Assembly (NCBI GenBank): GCA_050084515.1
Contig: CM114271.1
Coordinates: forward strand, 65,534,001-65,598,000
From: Blasia pusilla
Taxonomy: Eukaryota; Marchantiophyta; Marchantiopsida; Blasiales
Length of the DNA stretch: 64,000 nucleotides
Reading direction: 5' to 3'
Shown: positions 35,876-47,945 of the stretch, one piece after another
How positions within the stretch are numbered: the stretch's first letter is position 1
Layout: each line of letters begins with the position of its first letter
Position numbers and translations under genes: made by a program
The notes under the pieces: generated by a model
Seen by the model: only the letters and a program-made list of their open reading frames with translations
What the model was told of the DNA's origin: nothing
Database searches by the model: none

Positions 35876-36098
35876 CTTCATTCATGCTTGAGTTAAGCCA
35901 TGGAGGGTGAGAGGTGAGGAACACTTACGCAAAAACATACTCACTACCCATTCTCAGATTCAAACGCCATAACCCGAAGTTCTCAGGGGAGGAGTTGCCC
36001 ACGGTGCTCTAGGAAATTTATTTGATAGGAGAATTTTTTAGAGGATCATGATTAACTAACCCAACCTCGACTTAGAAAACCTGAGAATGAATATGAGG
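35876..36098 (-). repeat. tRNA-like (SINE-like) repeat, copy 1
   Basis: On the minus strand a degenerate A-box (GAGCACCGTGGG, within 35989-36009) and a B-box (GTTTGAATCT, 35963-35954) lie about 46 bases apart, as in tRNA-derived polymerase III promoters. The repeat is bordered by an inverted TTCATGCTTGAGTT / TTCATTCTCAGGTT pair. The same arrangement occurs at 47946-48180. In both copies the B-box has T for the usual C, a shared change. Terminal inverted repeats are not usual for SINEs, so a MITE that captured a tRNA-like segment is the alternative. Confidence 0.55.
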
Positions 36099-37321
36099 TT
36101 AAGGACTATAAGACCACCCTTTATCATCTTCCTCTACCTACTCGAATCAAGATTAGGCAAACAATCGCCTCGTGATGTGTTTGAATTCTAGTCATGTCTA
36201 ACATCTTCTTGGAGTGCAGCGTGACATGAACTTGATGTCGCATTCACAAGCTTAGCTCTTCTCAATACCGTAAAGGTAAGCATAAAAGATGCGCTCTGTA
36301 TTAACTTTAGGAACTAATTTTCGTTCCATCAATGCCAAACCCATAACGTAATCCACGACCTCCTAGATATAGTTGATGACTTTTTAGAGGATTTAATCTT
36401 GGGTTAGTGTATATTAATTCTTAACAAGAAAGATTTCTATTTTTTATACATGACTAGTTTTTAATAAGCTTGTCCATTTCGTCTGAGATATGGGACTCTA
36501 ATTCATGAAGTGCCACGTTGGCTCCCAATGGTGTCTCCACCAAGAAAAGGACTCCTTTCATAGGTCCCGGCAGCGTAGGAGGTACCTATTCAAACAATTA
36601 GTTGGAAAAGGTCATGACCCTAAACCACACTTTAAGTGACAAGAGGTCCGGTCCATATTATTATGGGACAAAATGGCTCTTACTCCAATTCTTTTTCTCA
36701 AATTTTTGAATCCATACCACTTGAACTTGGAAATTTAAGCCTGCCATTTTGCAAATTTTATGAATTTTCCCTATATTCTTATTTTTAACATCATTTGTGG
36801 ATAATAATATGTGAAAAAATAAAATGTAAAAAATCACTAAAATATGTTACAAATCTTGAAGATACAAAGTGGCCGTATGTGAGTTCTTAGAAGAGTTTTG
36901 ATGAAATCTGAACATGGATATAACTCGACACACGAGAATGCACTACCATAACGGCTCTCGATTATTTAACTTCTCGGGAAACTATGGTTTTTTACCGATT
37001 TTATTCATTTCTATTTATAGGAAAAATATTCCGGGGGTTACACCGTTACACCTCCGGACCCCTGTGTCATTAATCTTGGCACACCAAGGGATGCGTACCG
37101 GGATCTCCACGAGGCATCAAGGTGCGGGACACCTTGATGTAATATAGGGTTAGATAATCCTAGTCACACTACTCCACAAAACACTTACGTCTTATTACTT
37201 TAACTCCTTTGACGTCTAAGTTGGAACCATCAATCTAGGCTTCTACTCCCAAAGAGTGGATAAATCATAATTTCTCTCATGCCTACTTATACCCCTTACT
37301 TTGGAAAAAAAGATCTCTACA
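36099..37321. other. AT-rich intergenic DNA
   Basis: No ORF above 77 codons and no recognisable motif. Confidence 0.5.
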
Positions 37322-38096
37322 CAAGGTTGCACGGAAACGGATAAGTTCGTCCATGGGCCGGACATGCCCCTCGGGTATCTGCGGCCCGCACTTGAGCCCT
37401 TCCCTAAGCCCGCCAAGCAATCGAGTAGACTCGAGCTCGCTGAGCCCACACCCGGGTCATGGCCTGTACGCAGCCCACAGCTTGCCCGTAACCACTGCTA
37501 GCCACGCCCGCATGACGGGGTGGGCTCCTATGGGATGGGCTCGAGGCCCGCCTTGTGGGCCTCGAGCCCGCCATACGATCCCACTAGACGGGCCATCCCA
37601 CATAGGGCCCGCGGCTGAGCATGCCCTTAAGTCACATGGTGCTCGGCCGTGGTGTTGCACACGGAAAATTTATGTGTCCATGGACTTATGTACGTCCCTA
37701 GGATGGACATTTTGTGACGGCCCGCACCCGGTCCCGCATCGGTTTTGTAGCCCATGGTCACGCCCGCACATGGCGGGCTCGCGGCAGGCTCGAGGCCCGC
37801 CATGTAGGCCTAGCCGTGAGCCACTAGTGCGGGCTTGGCCAGCTCAGGTGCCCCCTACAGGCTCGGCGGGCTCCAAGGGCGGGCTCGGATGCAACCACTG
37901 GGTTCTCGAGTGGCATGTACGTGGGCACGCCCAGACTTTTCCATTTCCGTGCAACCTTTCTCAACGGGCTCCAAGGCGGGCTCAGGTGCGGGCCATGGAT
38001 ACCTGAGCCTAAACAAATATGTCCGTCCCTAGGACGGACATAAGTCACGGATATAGACATGTTCGCGGACATGTACTTTGTCTGTGTGCAATCCTA
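37322..38096. mobile_element. hAT-like non-autonomous element, GC-rich core, with 8-base target duplication
   Basis: The left end is CAAGGTTGCACGGAAACGG and the right end, read inward, is TAGGATTGCACACAGAC. The element is flanked by the identical 8-mer TCTCTACA at 37314-37321 and 38097-38104. The ends carry GTCC/GGAC palindromes (GGTCGGACATG-like on the left, GTTCGCGGACATG on the right). The 775-base element has a core of GCCCGC and CGGGCTCGAGGCCCGCC words in AT-rich surroundings. The 8-base duplication and the YARNG-like terminus point to the hAT superfamily. It encodes no transposase; the 217-codon ORF across it is a repeat artefact. Confidence 0.85.
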
Positions 38097-38929
38097 TCTC
38101 TACATAGTCAAAACCACATAGGAGTAAAGGAGCATGGATAGTAAGATACCAATCTTTGAACAACACCATCTAGAGTACAACAAAGTATACACTCATTCAT
38201 ATGTCATGAAAAGTCTTAAAAATGATCATATTTTTTTCCCCAAATTTAACATTGTTTTCTACCAACCCTTGGAAATCTTTCTTTAACCACAACCTTATAA
38301 CTTAAAGAAGAAAGACACGTTGGAATATTTTTTGACTCTCTCAAATAGAGTGAGAGGAGGAGGGAAAAGAAACTTTGAGTAGTCTTCGCAATCCTCAAAG
38401 TATAGCATGATTCCTAAAAACCGTTCATGTAATTCATCTACCTTATCTAAGATTTTCCTTGAACATCCCTAAACTCTTCAACTACATATTCTCTATGCTA
38501 AGGCCTAATTCTACCTCTCACTCCTATTTACATTAATTGCTATCAAACCATGTTCATCCCACTTGTACAAGTCATTGACTCTTTCCCCAAGTTCTAATAT
38601 GGCATGGTGCTCACCAATGCCATTGGTTTTGTACATCTATTAAGAGAGTTCATAATTTTCTTCTGAAAATGGGGAGGATCTTGGTCTCCAAATCCATAGA
38701 CATCAACTTATAGTAGAATTGAAATTGAAAATTTACAACTACATTAATCAATCAAGAATCTAGGATTTCCCTTGCGCCAATATGAAGCATCATAACCCTT
38801 CTACTATGACCATCTCCTTCACCACCACAATCAATGAGAGGTCTTATGAATACCCTATAATACCTATTCCACATCTCTTACTATATTAATACTATCATAC
38901 AGCCCTTTAAATGTTTTCACCTCCCATCC
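38097..38929. other. AT-rich intergenic DNA
   Basis: No gene found; the right end leads into the satellite array. Confidence 0.5.
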
Positions 38930-41900
38930 AAATTCTATCTTCTCATCTTGCTTGCCCCAATTTTCATCCACAAGGATATAAATGATGAACTTTGAAAGGC
39001 CTCCATGCCTCACAAACCTAGGGGAAAGAAAAAATCTCCACATGCCCACTTAGAGATTGAATTAAAAATAGAAAACCATAAATTTGGTCTTCCATTTTAA
39101 CTTCAATCCTAGACTCCTAAAGTCTATCTTCCAAGATCTAAGCCAGTCAAATTCAAGAGTTGATCACCAAAGACACCCTCAAATTCTCACTTCAATCCAA
39201 TGATGTAAATCAATTTTTTCCTAAGATGATGGATAAATGCCAAGGAACTTCAAGTGAATCCACACTTATGATCCTCTTGGTCCTCTTTCTCCTCCTCGTC
39301 CTAGCCTTGATTTTCATCCTCAAGCCAAGAAATGATAAAACTTTTGGGGCCAAAGCCCTTTGGCCTCAAAAACCTAGGGGAAAGCAAAAATCTCCAAATG
39401 CCCATTTGTATTGTGAATTAAAAATGGAAAATAAAAAATGTGGTCTTTCTTTTTTACTTTAATCCTAGACCCCATAATCTGAACCATTCAAGTTTACTAG
39501 ATGATTACAAGGGAAAAGTTTACTTGAGTGTGTAAGCAATTTTTTTACAAGGATGAAGAGTAAAAACTAAGGAACATCCAGTGAATTCTCACTTCCACTC
39601 CTCTTCTCCGTCCTCCTTCTGCTCCTTGCTCTACTTCTCATCCAGAAAGGGCATGAATAATGAGCTTCTTTTAGGAACCTAGGGGAAAAATGAAATCTCC
39701 AAATTCTCCCTTGGATGGTGAATAAAAATTGGAAACCCTTAAGTATGGTCTTTCATTTTTTCTCTAATCCTAGAATCTATCTTCAAAGATTTGAAGTGTT
39801 CAATTTTAAGAGTTGATTTAGAAGAAGCCCTAAGATTTTCACTTCAATCTAAGGATGTAAGAAAATGTTATACTAGGATGAAGGAGAAAACTTAAGGAAC
39901 ATCAAATGAATCCACATTTCTACTCCTTTTCTTCCTAGCCCTAAATTCCATCTACAAGGGAATAAATTATTGAATTTTTTGGGGAAAAGCCCCCATGCTT
40001 AAGAAACCTGGGGAAAAGAAAAAATCTCCGAATGCCCACATGCAGGCTTAATTAAAACTGGAAACCAAAAACATGCTCTTTCATTTTTACTTTAATCTTG
40101 GAGCCTATCTTTCAAGACCTTAATTTTTTAAGTTCACAAGTTGATTACCAAGAAGACACCCATAAATTTTCAATTAAATGCAAGAGAAAATAACAATAAT
40201 TCTTCTAGGATAAAAGAGAACACCTAAGGATATTAAGTAAATCCACATTTCCACTTCTCTTCTTTTTCTTTCTTCTCCTCGTCCTTGCCTTCATTTTCAT
40301 TCATAAGAGGCATGAATGATGAAACTTTTTCATTCCAATCCCCCATACCTCACAAACAAGATTGCATGGAAATAGATTTATCCGGATATTCCAAACATGT
40401 CCCCCACCCTGGTTTCTTGGTACCCTGGTTGCTTATGCAGGCTAGGGATGCGGGAATAGATCTTTGCTCTGATTAAGGGAGGCCAGCAGGGATCGAACAA
40501 GGGTGTGGGATGCAAGCCCATGTCTGGCCCACATCGAACTTGCATAACCCATATTGCGCCTGATCCAAAGTCCATACAAGACCTACGGCTCTCCTTGTGC
40601 AGGCCAGGCAAGGGCTCGATGCAGGCTAGTGCAAGCCTTTGTCGGCGAGGTGCATGCTACAAAATAGGTGGAAAGAACAAGAAGTGGATTGTTGGGTTGG
40701 GGTGCAGGCTAGCCAAGCCTGGGTCGATGTTGCAGGCGGGATGGGCCCGAATATGAGTCGCGGGAACCCAAACATAAACTTAGGGGAGAGAAAAATCTCC
40801 AAATACCCAATTGAAGGCGCAATTAAAAATGGAAACCAAAAAATGTGGTCTTTCATTTTTATTTTTATTCTAGAGCCCATCTTCCAAGATCTAAACCATC
40901 CAAGTTCAAGATTTTATCACCAAGAACAAGCCTTAAAATTTCCACTTCAATCCAAGGATGTAAAGAGTGTTGTCGTAGGATCAATGATAAAAACTAAGGA
41001 ACACCAAATGAATCAATACTTCGATTCCTATTCTTCTTCTCCTCCTTGCCTTGATTTTCATTCACAAGGGACATAAATTGTGATTTTTTCACAAGAAAAT
41101 CCCACAAGCTTTGGAAACACAAGGGAAAGAAAAAATCTCCAAAATTGAAATGGAAAATTCTTTGGTTTTCAACTAAAAATTGAAAACCACAAAGATTTTC
41201 TTTAATTTCTATTTTAATCATGGAGGCTATCTCCCAAGATCTAAATGATTCAAGTTCAGAAGTTAACCACCAAGGATACGCCCTCAAAATTTCACTTCAA
41301 TGCAAGGGTGTAAAACCTTATTATCAGATGATGAAAGATAAAAGCTAAGGAATGTCAAGTAAATGTTCATTCACAAGTGCATAAACGATGAAAATTTTTT
41401 AAGAACATTTTCTATTGTGTATGTGTCACAATCTATAATTCTATCAGTTACCAAAGTGACAGCATGAAAGTCTGTGAAAGACAAGCTTGCCAGCCGTCTA
41501 TGATCTACCCCCGCCCTTGCTCTTGCAGGGGCAGTTCACAAATTAGTTTTGTGGCTATTTGACTAAATCCATGTTAGGGTTTCTATGTCAATCCGCGGGC
41601 TTGACTTTAGGATTTAGAGTGAGTCTTGGAGAGCTCACGATATACAATATGTGTTAATTGCAGTAAAGTAATCTGAGAGTGTTTGATCGTAGATGTAGCC
41701 TCCACATAGGAAGTGAACCACATACATCTTCTATAATTCATTTGAGTGATTGTCCAATTTTTTCCAACATTTCTCATGTGTCAAGAACCCAGAGGAAAAA
41801 GAAAATCTCCAAATGACCTCGTGGAGGTTGAATTAAAATTAGAAACCCAAAAATATGGACTTTGATGTTTATTTTAATCTTGGACACTTGGAGCCCATCT

Positions 41901-42025
41901 TCCAACACTTTAAACTGTTCAAGTTCAAGAGTTCTTCACCACATAAAAACCCTCAATTTTTCACTCCAATCCAAAGGTATAAAAATTTTTTTTCCTAGGA
42001 TGAAGGATAAAAACTAATCTAAATC
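38930..42025 (+). repeat. Satellite-like tandem array, unit about 305-360 bases
   Basis: A landmark of the form CCTAGGGGAAAG, a short A run and TCTCCAAATGCCC recurs at about 39031, 39387, 39692, 40021, 40792, 41132 and 41802. Between landmarks, further blocks repeat in order: AATTAAAAATGGAAA, TGGTCTTTCATTTTTA, CATCTTCCAAGATCT, TTCAAGAGTTGATCACCAA, TCACTTCAATCCAA, GAAAAACTAAGGAA and CTCCTCGTCCTTGCC. Normal spacing is 305-356 bases. Two longer gaps are explained by a transposon at 40357-40765 and by unrelated DNA at about 41395-41760. Short ORFs inside it, some hydrophobic, recur because of the repeat. Confidence 0.85.
40357..40765. mobile_element. hAT-like element inserted in the satellite array
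   Basis: It begins CAAGATTGCATGGAAATAG, matching the family's left end, and carries the GC-rich core words (GATGCAGGCTAG, GCAGGCGGGATGGGCCC). It sits between two satellite blocks and restores the expected unit length when removed. The right end lacks a clear TGCAACC terminus, so the copy is probably truncated and its right border is approximate. Confidence 0.65.
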
Positions 42026-43142
42026 AAGTAATGGGGGAAATCTAGGAAAAAACAAGGGGAGAAAAGAAATGCTTTTGGAGTAATATTTCAGTGTTGAAAT
42101 TTTTTCGGGTCTAACAAATTACCAACATGTAGGGAACCCAAAATAAATTTAAAGATGTGTGAGAATATTTTCCAAGATTTTTTTAATTTCCTAATTTTGA
42201 ACCTAGTAATAATAATAATAATAGTTTATTTTATTTTAATATTTTTTATAGATTATAATATATCTTAATTCAGACCAATGATATAATGACATGCTGCAAA
42301 AAAGGTTCGGGTTGAACCCTACCCTTTTGAGTTTACCTTGCTAAATTTGGGGAATTTTGTAGGCATGATGAATGAGGTCCAATTCAAAATCACAAAAGAC
42401 TACCAAAAGAGAGAACTTTCCACTAACTTTGGTTTTAAATAATTTTGGGAAATTTTGAGGAAAAAATTTATTGGATAAAATCTGTGGGCCAAAACCACTT
42501 CTAATATCTCATATCTCTAAGGGATAATCAATTCTAGTTTTTTTATAGAGTTTTTGGATATCCATAAAGGTAGTCTTCTTATAGCGTACCCAATATGGAC
42601 ATATTTCATTCATTTTTAGAAGTAGAGAATTCAATACACTCCATCTTCTCTATTTTAGAAAAAAATTTAACAAAGAAAATTTGGATCCGTATTTAAGTTT
42701 GTATTTTAGCTCAAAGAAATTTTTTTGATGTTTGTAATATACATGGCTAGGGACATATCTTGGATGCAACCTTGATTTTTGAGATGAGCTCTCTCAAGAA
42801 GATACTTTAATGCTATTTCAATTAATCTAAGTATTATCTAGATAAGTCCGCCATGATTATACTTCATTCTCCTTTTCAATATTTCATACACTTTTGACTT
42901 TCAAAAGATCTTCCCACCCATGAAGAGAAGGAAGCAACATTCAATGATCTCCTTGGAGACCTTCCATGCCTCTTTGGTGGTATATCATAAGGCTTATTGG
43001 CTTATTGTGAGGACCATTATACGGTTATGGAAAAACCCTCCGTAGAACTATTAAGGGTCTCAATAAACCTTGTGTGGGAACCTAACATTGTATAATAGGG
43101 CTTGTAATTTATGCCCTAGATAAATGATGCTTAGGTGGGGAA
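42026..43142. other. AT-rich intergenic DNA
   Basis: Nothing coding. At 42305-42326 GGTTCGGGTTGAACCC is a short dyad that resembles a tRNA T-arm, but no other tRNA part is present. Confidence 0.45.
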
Positions 43143-43843
43143 CAAGCTTGCATGTGGAAAAAGTCCGTGTCCGCGGACATGTCCATATCCGTAGACTTAC
43201 GTCCATCCTATGGAAGGACTTGTCTATGTGGGCTCCACCTTCCCCTTTTTCTCATTCCCCCCACTTGCCTCGTATTCCATACTCTCCCGTTTCTTCCTCC
43301 CTCCACCTCTACTTCCTCCCCCCTTATTCCCCACTTGCCCTTACCCTACCTTCCATCATGAACTATACATGTGAGTCCCACCTCTTGCAATCCATGTCAA
43401 GGTTGCATGGAAAGGGACATATCCACGGATATGCCCAATGGGTTCCCCCGCCTGCACCCGAGCCCGCCCCTGAGCGAGCCGAACCTATAATGTAGACCCG
43501 AGCTTAGACCCACGACAAGGATGCAGGGCGGGCTAGGCCCCCCTACGCCCTGAGCCCACCCTACATAGGCATGAGGCCTGCCTTGCACGGGCTTGAGCCC
43601 GCCCAATGGGGGCCCAACTTACTTTGCGGGCTACAAAATGGGTGCAGACTCGGCCAACCCGGGTCTACATTACATGCTCGGTGGGCTCAGGGGCGGGCTT
43701 AGGTGCAGGCCGTAGATACCCGAGCCCGCACGGACATATCCGTCCTAGGGACGAACATAAGTCCGCGGACACGAAATCTTCCGTGGGCAACCTTGATCTA
43801 TGTCTGTCCTAGGGATGGACTTGTTCGTTTTTGTGCAACCATG
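43143..43843. mobile_element. hAT-like element, pyrimidine-core type, split by a nested copy
   Basis: The left end is CAAGCTTGCATGTGG followed by GTCCGTGTCCGCGGACATGTCC-type palindromes. The core is a pyrimidine-rich stretch (about 43220-43350), as in the copies at 47247 and 54559. The right end TTTTTGTGCAACCATG lies at about 43828-43843, beyond a second element at 43398-43795. Flanking 8-mers GTGGGGAA and GTAGGGAT agree at 6 of 8 positions, so this is an older insertion. Confidence 0.75.
43398..43795. mobile_element. hAT-like element, GC-rich core, nested in the 43143 element
   Basis: It runs from CAAGGTTGCATGG to GTGGGCAACCTTG, giving matched termini. The flanking 8-mers are ATCCATGT (43390-43397) and ATCTATGT (43796-43803), 7 of 8 identical. 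Removing it joins the two halves of the surrounding element at the place predicted by comparison with the 47247 copy. The core consists of GAGCCCGCCC and GCGGGCT words. It is younger than the element that contains it. Confidence 0.85.
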
Positions 43844-43851
43844 GTAGGGAT

Positions 43852-45299
43852 ACAAAGCCTCAGAATATGGTTGCGGAAACCCAACTCTCTAGGGGTGGGA
43901 GATTTTTTAGGAACTTGCAAGTAAAGAAGCAGGAGCAATGGCTTGAACAAGGGTTGGGAGGACGAACATCTCGAGACTCCATGTTTCGGACCACATGGGC
44001 CTCGGGAGGGTTCTCGCTTCCCATCCATAAATATGTCGAATAGTGGACCCTGAGCTAGGTCATGTCCCCAAAGGAGATAAATGACACTCACTAATGTTCA
44101 TTTTTCAAAAAATTAGTCTCACTAAGTAGTTGTTCCTCCATATGTGGGTACCTCGTTATGATTTCAAGATAAGAGTGGACCTTCTACAATTGAACCATTC
44201 AAATCCAATAATTTAGGTTTTTTAATTAATTTTATTATAAAAGTGTTATGTGACCGCATGGGAAGAGTGATTGTGATGGAGGACATCCCTAGCGGTAATT
44301 GAGAGGCCCTAATATGTTAGCACGCCATAAATGTAAGACAAAGACGTGGCCACTTACCCTCCCTACAACCAATTTTCACTTAATTTTTGTAAAACAATTT
44401 AAGTGAAAATTGAGCCCCTTTGAGCTGTAAATCAGGAAAGAAAATTGCTAATATGTAGTATGGTAATCAATAACTAATTTTAGTAGCCCCGTGATTCTTC
44501 TATGAAGTTCACCTTCCTTTGCAAACATAGCCTATTGCAAACTCCTCGATGAAGGGCTAGTGAGAATAATCTTCCCTCTCATGGTGGGAATAACAAGATG
44601 ACGACACATTACACATACTTTATGGCACGAAAATCGCAACCAAACCTACATAATTATGCGGTCCTCTACTACCCTTAATCTAAGCCCATTCTAACTTGTC
44701 CACCGGATTAAGATGCTAGGATCCAAACGCTCATTAAAATGGACGAAATAGAACTCGTAACCATAATACCGCAGTTCATTTTAGAATGGGACTCTTCAAG
44801 TTGTTTTAAGAGATGATTTCTTATTTTCAAAACTTCAGAAATTTCTCAAGTTCGACTTCACTTAAAACGAAACTCAGATAAATGAAAATTTCTCACAAAA
44901 TTAGACAACCTCCACTACATCACAAGTAAACTGACTAGCACCAAATATAAGCATACAATCACTATTATCATTTCTAGTTTCTAGTGTAATAGTTGACACC
45001 CTTATAAGTGTCGTAATTATATCGTAACAAGCCGTCCTATATATACAATGGATGGCCTCAACTATGGTACTACAATATACTCGGCGTATCTAATCTATAT
45101 GTTACTATAATAAGCGATGCTATTTGAGATCGACTAGTCTCAAAGAGGCATGTAAGAGATTTCCCAAATCCATGAGCTCCCACAAGCGTACTCACAATCG
45201 CATAATAAATAATTAAATAAATAAAATAAAAAATACGCGAACCCTATTACAACACAAAGTACATAATATATTTTATGCACTACATATACATTAATTTAA
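43852..45299. other. AT-rich intergenic DNA
   Basis: No convincing coding frame. A GAAAATTGAG / CAATTTTCAC inverted pair near 44374-44412 is a small dyad. Confidence 0.45.
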
Positions 45300-45955
45300 T
45301 GGAATTTGGAGGATAGCCTTTGCTTACGGAATCCGTTTGCATAGCCGCTATCGCTGCGAGATTTTGGGAGATAGTGCCGTGTTTTTTTATTTAAGAAGGA
45401 GAGGGGTGGGGGGGGCATTTCAGGAGTGGCTAACGTGGGGGCAACAGAGTCTACCTTCCCGGAAGTAGGGGGTACTTAATCTATTTAGAGGTTATTATAG
45501 GATTAAGTTCAAGTCAAAGAGTCTCTGTTCTGAGCTCGGAAGAGCGAGTATTCCCCCAAGTAAACGACAACAACTCATGACGTCTCCCTCTCCTCTCCTC
45601 TCTCTCGGACGTTGCGAGGCTGGAAAAGTCTTCTCTTTGTGGAGAAGGGAAGAGGAAAACCGCTTGCTTTTTTCACTTTCACCAGATGTCGCACACGTTA
45701 CCTACCGGAGGGTAACGTTGACCGGGAAACAGAGACAGAAGTAGAAGAGATCTGTGTCTGGAAACAAGGGAACCGGCGGAGGTGGACGGAACTTGTCTCT
45801 TGTGAAACATACGCGTCGAGACAGAAGTGTAGGTCAACTCCGATGTGCGACTATCGACGACGAGGGACACTCGCGAGCGGGTCCCACACGCGGGGAAGGG
45901 ACGAAGATTGAAAGTTTCAAACAATACGGACCCCAAAGGTTCAGCTTCTTGTGAG
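45300..45955. other. Small GC-richer patch, no gene assigned
   Basis: Overlapping ORFs of 99 codons (plus, 45612-45911) and 85 codons (minus) show no family motif. A TCTCCCTCTCCTCTCCTCTCTC tract at 45583-45604 and the composition suggest a promoter or leader of a plant gene. No downstream coding exon was recognised, since AT-rich DNA follows. Confidence 0.3.
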
Positions 45956-47246
45956 GGGAAATGAGTAATTAAAATTTATATGTTATGAATTAGTATTTGG
46001 CGCTGGTTTGGGCTTTTAATATTATGGGGAGGAAATCATATTATGGGAGGAAAATTCAATTTCTTGCCAAAGAAATAATTATTACATTGAGTGATAAGAT
46101 AAGTGAGTAGGATTAATAGAGAGTGAGTGGAGAGAAAAAATATATACCAAGGGAGAATAGGAAGGGTTAGTAGACAAGTGCTAACACGGAGTGAAATGAA
46201 TCCCATTGTCATGATTTAACGGCTAACATCAAATAATATTGTAGAGCCCTCACTACGAATCCACTTAGCACCCATATGCCATTATGAGGGTGGAAGATAA
46301 AAAAATTCATGAGCATATTTTTTAGAATTTTTTATTTTTCATGTAAGGCTCGTGATTGGATCATTTCTAAGTCTTTTTCTTGCATTGCACAATTCATTAA
46401 AGAAACCATGGTATGAATCCCATGTTCTTTTTCAAGTATCAAAACTTTTGGGTTAATTTTTTAAGCTTCTCTCTTCATGCACCAAGGATGAAACCAAAAT
46501 TTTATATTATTATCAACCTTAGGGGTAAGGTTAAAAAAATATTCAAACCCAAATTTTTGGTATGGAATTTTCAAAAAAAATTAAAGGATTACTCTGGTTT
46601 TTTATTACCACGTAGGCAAATGACGATCCCAACCTCTCTTAGTTCGGTCTATTTAGGAACCCAACCCAAAACTGCAAACCAAAATTCAACTACGTCTTCC
46701 ACCTTGATGTTATATAAGCTGTAGTAACACTTAACCTCTCTTTGTTTTTCAATGAAATTATTCTCTAGAATGGATGCAATAATAACATTTTTTCATTATC
46801 TATTTAGAAAAAAATGAAAATTTTGAAACATTCTCTAGACCAAACCTTCAATGTAGTCCTCCAAGAAAGTAATCAATTACATGACAACAATCATACAAGC
46901 GAACACTTATTGGATTGTGTCGGGAATGAATGGTTGTATGAACTCCTTCTTCATGCAACCAATCAATCTTTGGAGATAAATCTTTTCGAAGTGATTGGTT
47001 GTGGGATTTTTTTTCCCTAAAGTGATATTCCAACATACCATGGTATTAGATCGTGTGGTGAGGCTTTACCCAAGTTAGGGAAGGAGTTTAGTTTTGAAGC
47101 AAGGTCCTATAGGAATTCCAATTTTCAAAACATAGAAAGTCACTAGCCTAAGGTTGTAACAATATTTTTTTAGAATTTTTGCTACGATTGACCACACTTG
47201 AAGATAATAAAGAACGTCTAAAGTCAATGTGGTCTTGCTTCAAGTA
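45956..47246. other. AT-rich intergenic DNA
   Basis: The ORF at 46413-46724 (103 codons) is low-complexity, rich in Phe, Lys and Asn, and unrecognised. Nothing else was seen. Confidence 0.4.
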
Positions 47247-47559
47247 CAAGGTTGCATGTGGACAAAGTCCGTGTCGGTGGACATGTCCATGTCCGTGGAC
47301 TTATGTCCGTCCTATGGAAGGAATTTTCCGTATGGGCCCCACCTTTCCCTGCTTTCTCATTCCCCTTACTTGCCTTCGTGTTCCATACTTCCTCATTTCT
47401 TCCTCCCTCCACCTCCACTCCCTCATTGCTCCTCTCACCTTTGCCTTGCCTTCCATCATGGACTAAAAGTGTGGGTCCCATCTCTTGGAACCCATGTCCG
47501 TGGATATGTCCAAACTTGTCAGTCCTAAGGAAGGACTTGTCCATTTTTCTGCAACCATG
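47247..47559 (+). mobile_element. hAT-like element, pyrimidine-core type, with perfect 8-base target duplication
   Basis: Left end CAAGGTTGCATGTGGACAAA, right end (inward) CATGGTTGCAGAAAAATGGAC. The 8-mer TTCAAGTA flanks it exactly at 47239-47246 and 47560-47567. Size 313 bases. GTCC and GGAC blocks fill the first 60 and last 80 bases; the middle is C/T-rich. It is the cleanest copy in the window and serves as the reference for the short subfamily. It has no coding capacity. Confidence 0.92.
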
Positions 47560-47567
47560 TTCAAGTA

Positions 47568-47945
47568 TATGCCTCGACATATTTTTCAATTATTTGGGCC
47601 TTAAATTTGAGCTAGATGATATTTGACATAAAAATTTAAATATCTATGCTCTACAAATAAAGGCATAATTTACATCTCATAGGAAAAATAAATTTTATTT
47701 TGGAATTTCCAAATGATCTGATTGGTTTGATCTTGTATTGTAAAAGTAATCCTTGATGAAAAAAATGGTAAATTAATTTTAAAAATTGGAAATTTTCATT
47801 GTAGTATTTGAAAAAAGACAATAAAATTCACACAAAAATTTACATTCTTTAACTTGTAAAGAATGTAAAATTCTTTAACTTGTAAAACCTTTTTCTATGA
47901 ATAAAAATTTGAGTTGCATTTGAAACACCCACCGAAAGCCTTGCG
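47568..47945. other. AT-rich intergenic DNA
   Basis: Contains a short direct duplication of ATTCTTTAACTTGTAAA near 47846 and 47870. Nothing coding. Confidence 0.5.

Noticed and set aside
37353-38006. 217-codon plus-strand ORF
   Set aside because: It lies inside the non-autonomous element 37322-38096 and reads its repetitive core; not a transposase.
39160-39462. 100-codon ORF with a hydrophobic helix
   Set aside because: It lies across satellite units; the hydrophobic stretch comes from the repeated CTCCTCCTCGTCC block.
42305-42326. tRNA gene
   Set aside because: Only a T-arm-like dyad is present; there is no A-box, anticodon arm or acceptor stem.
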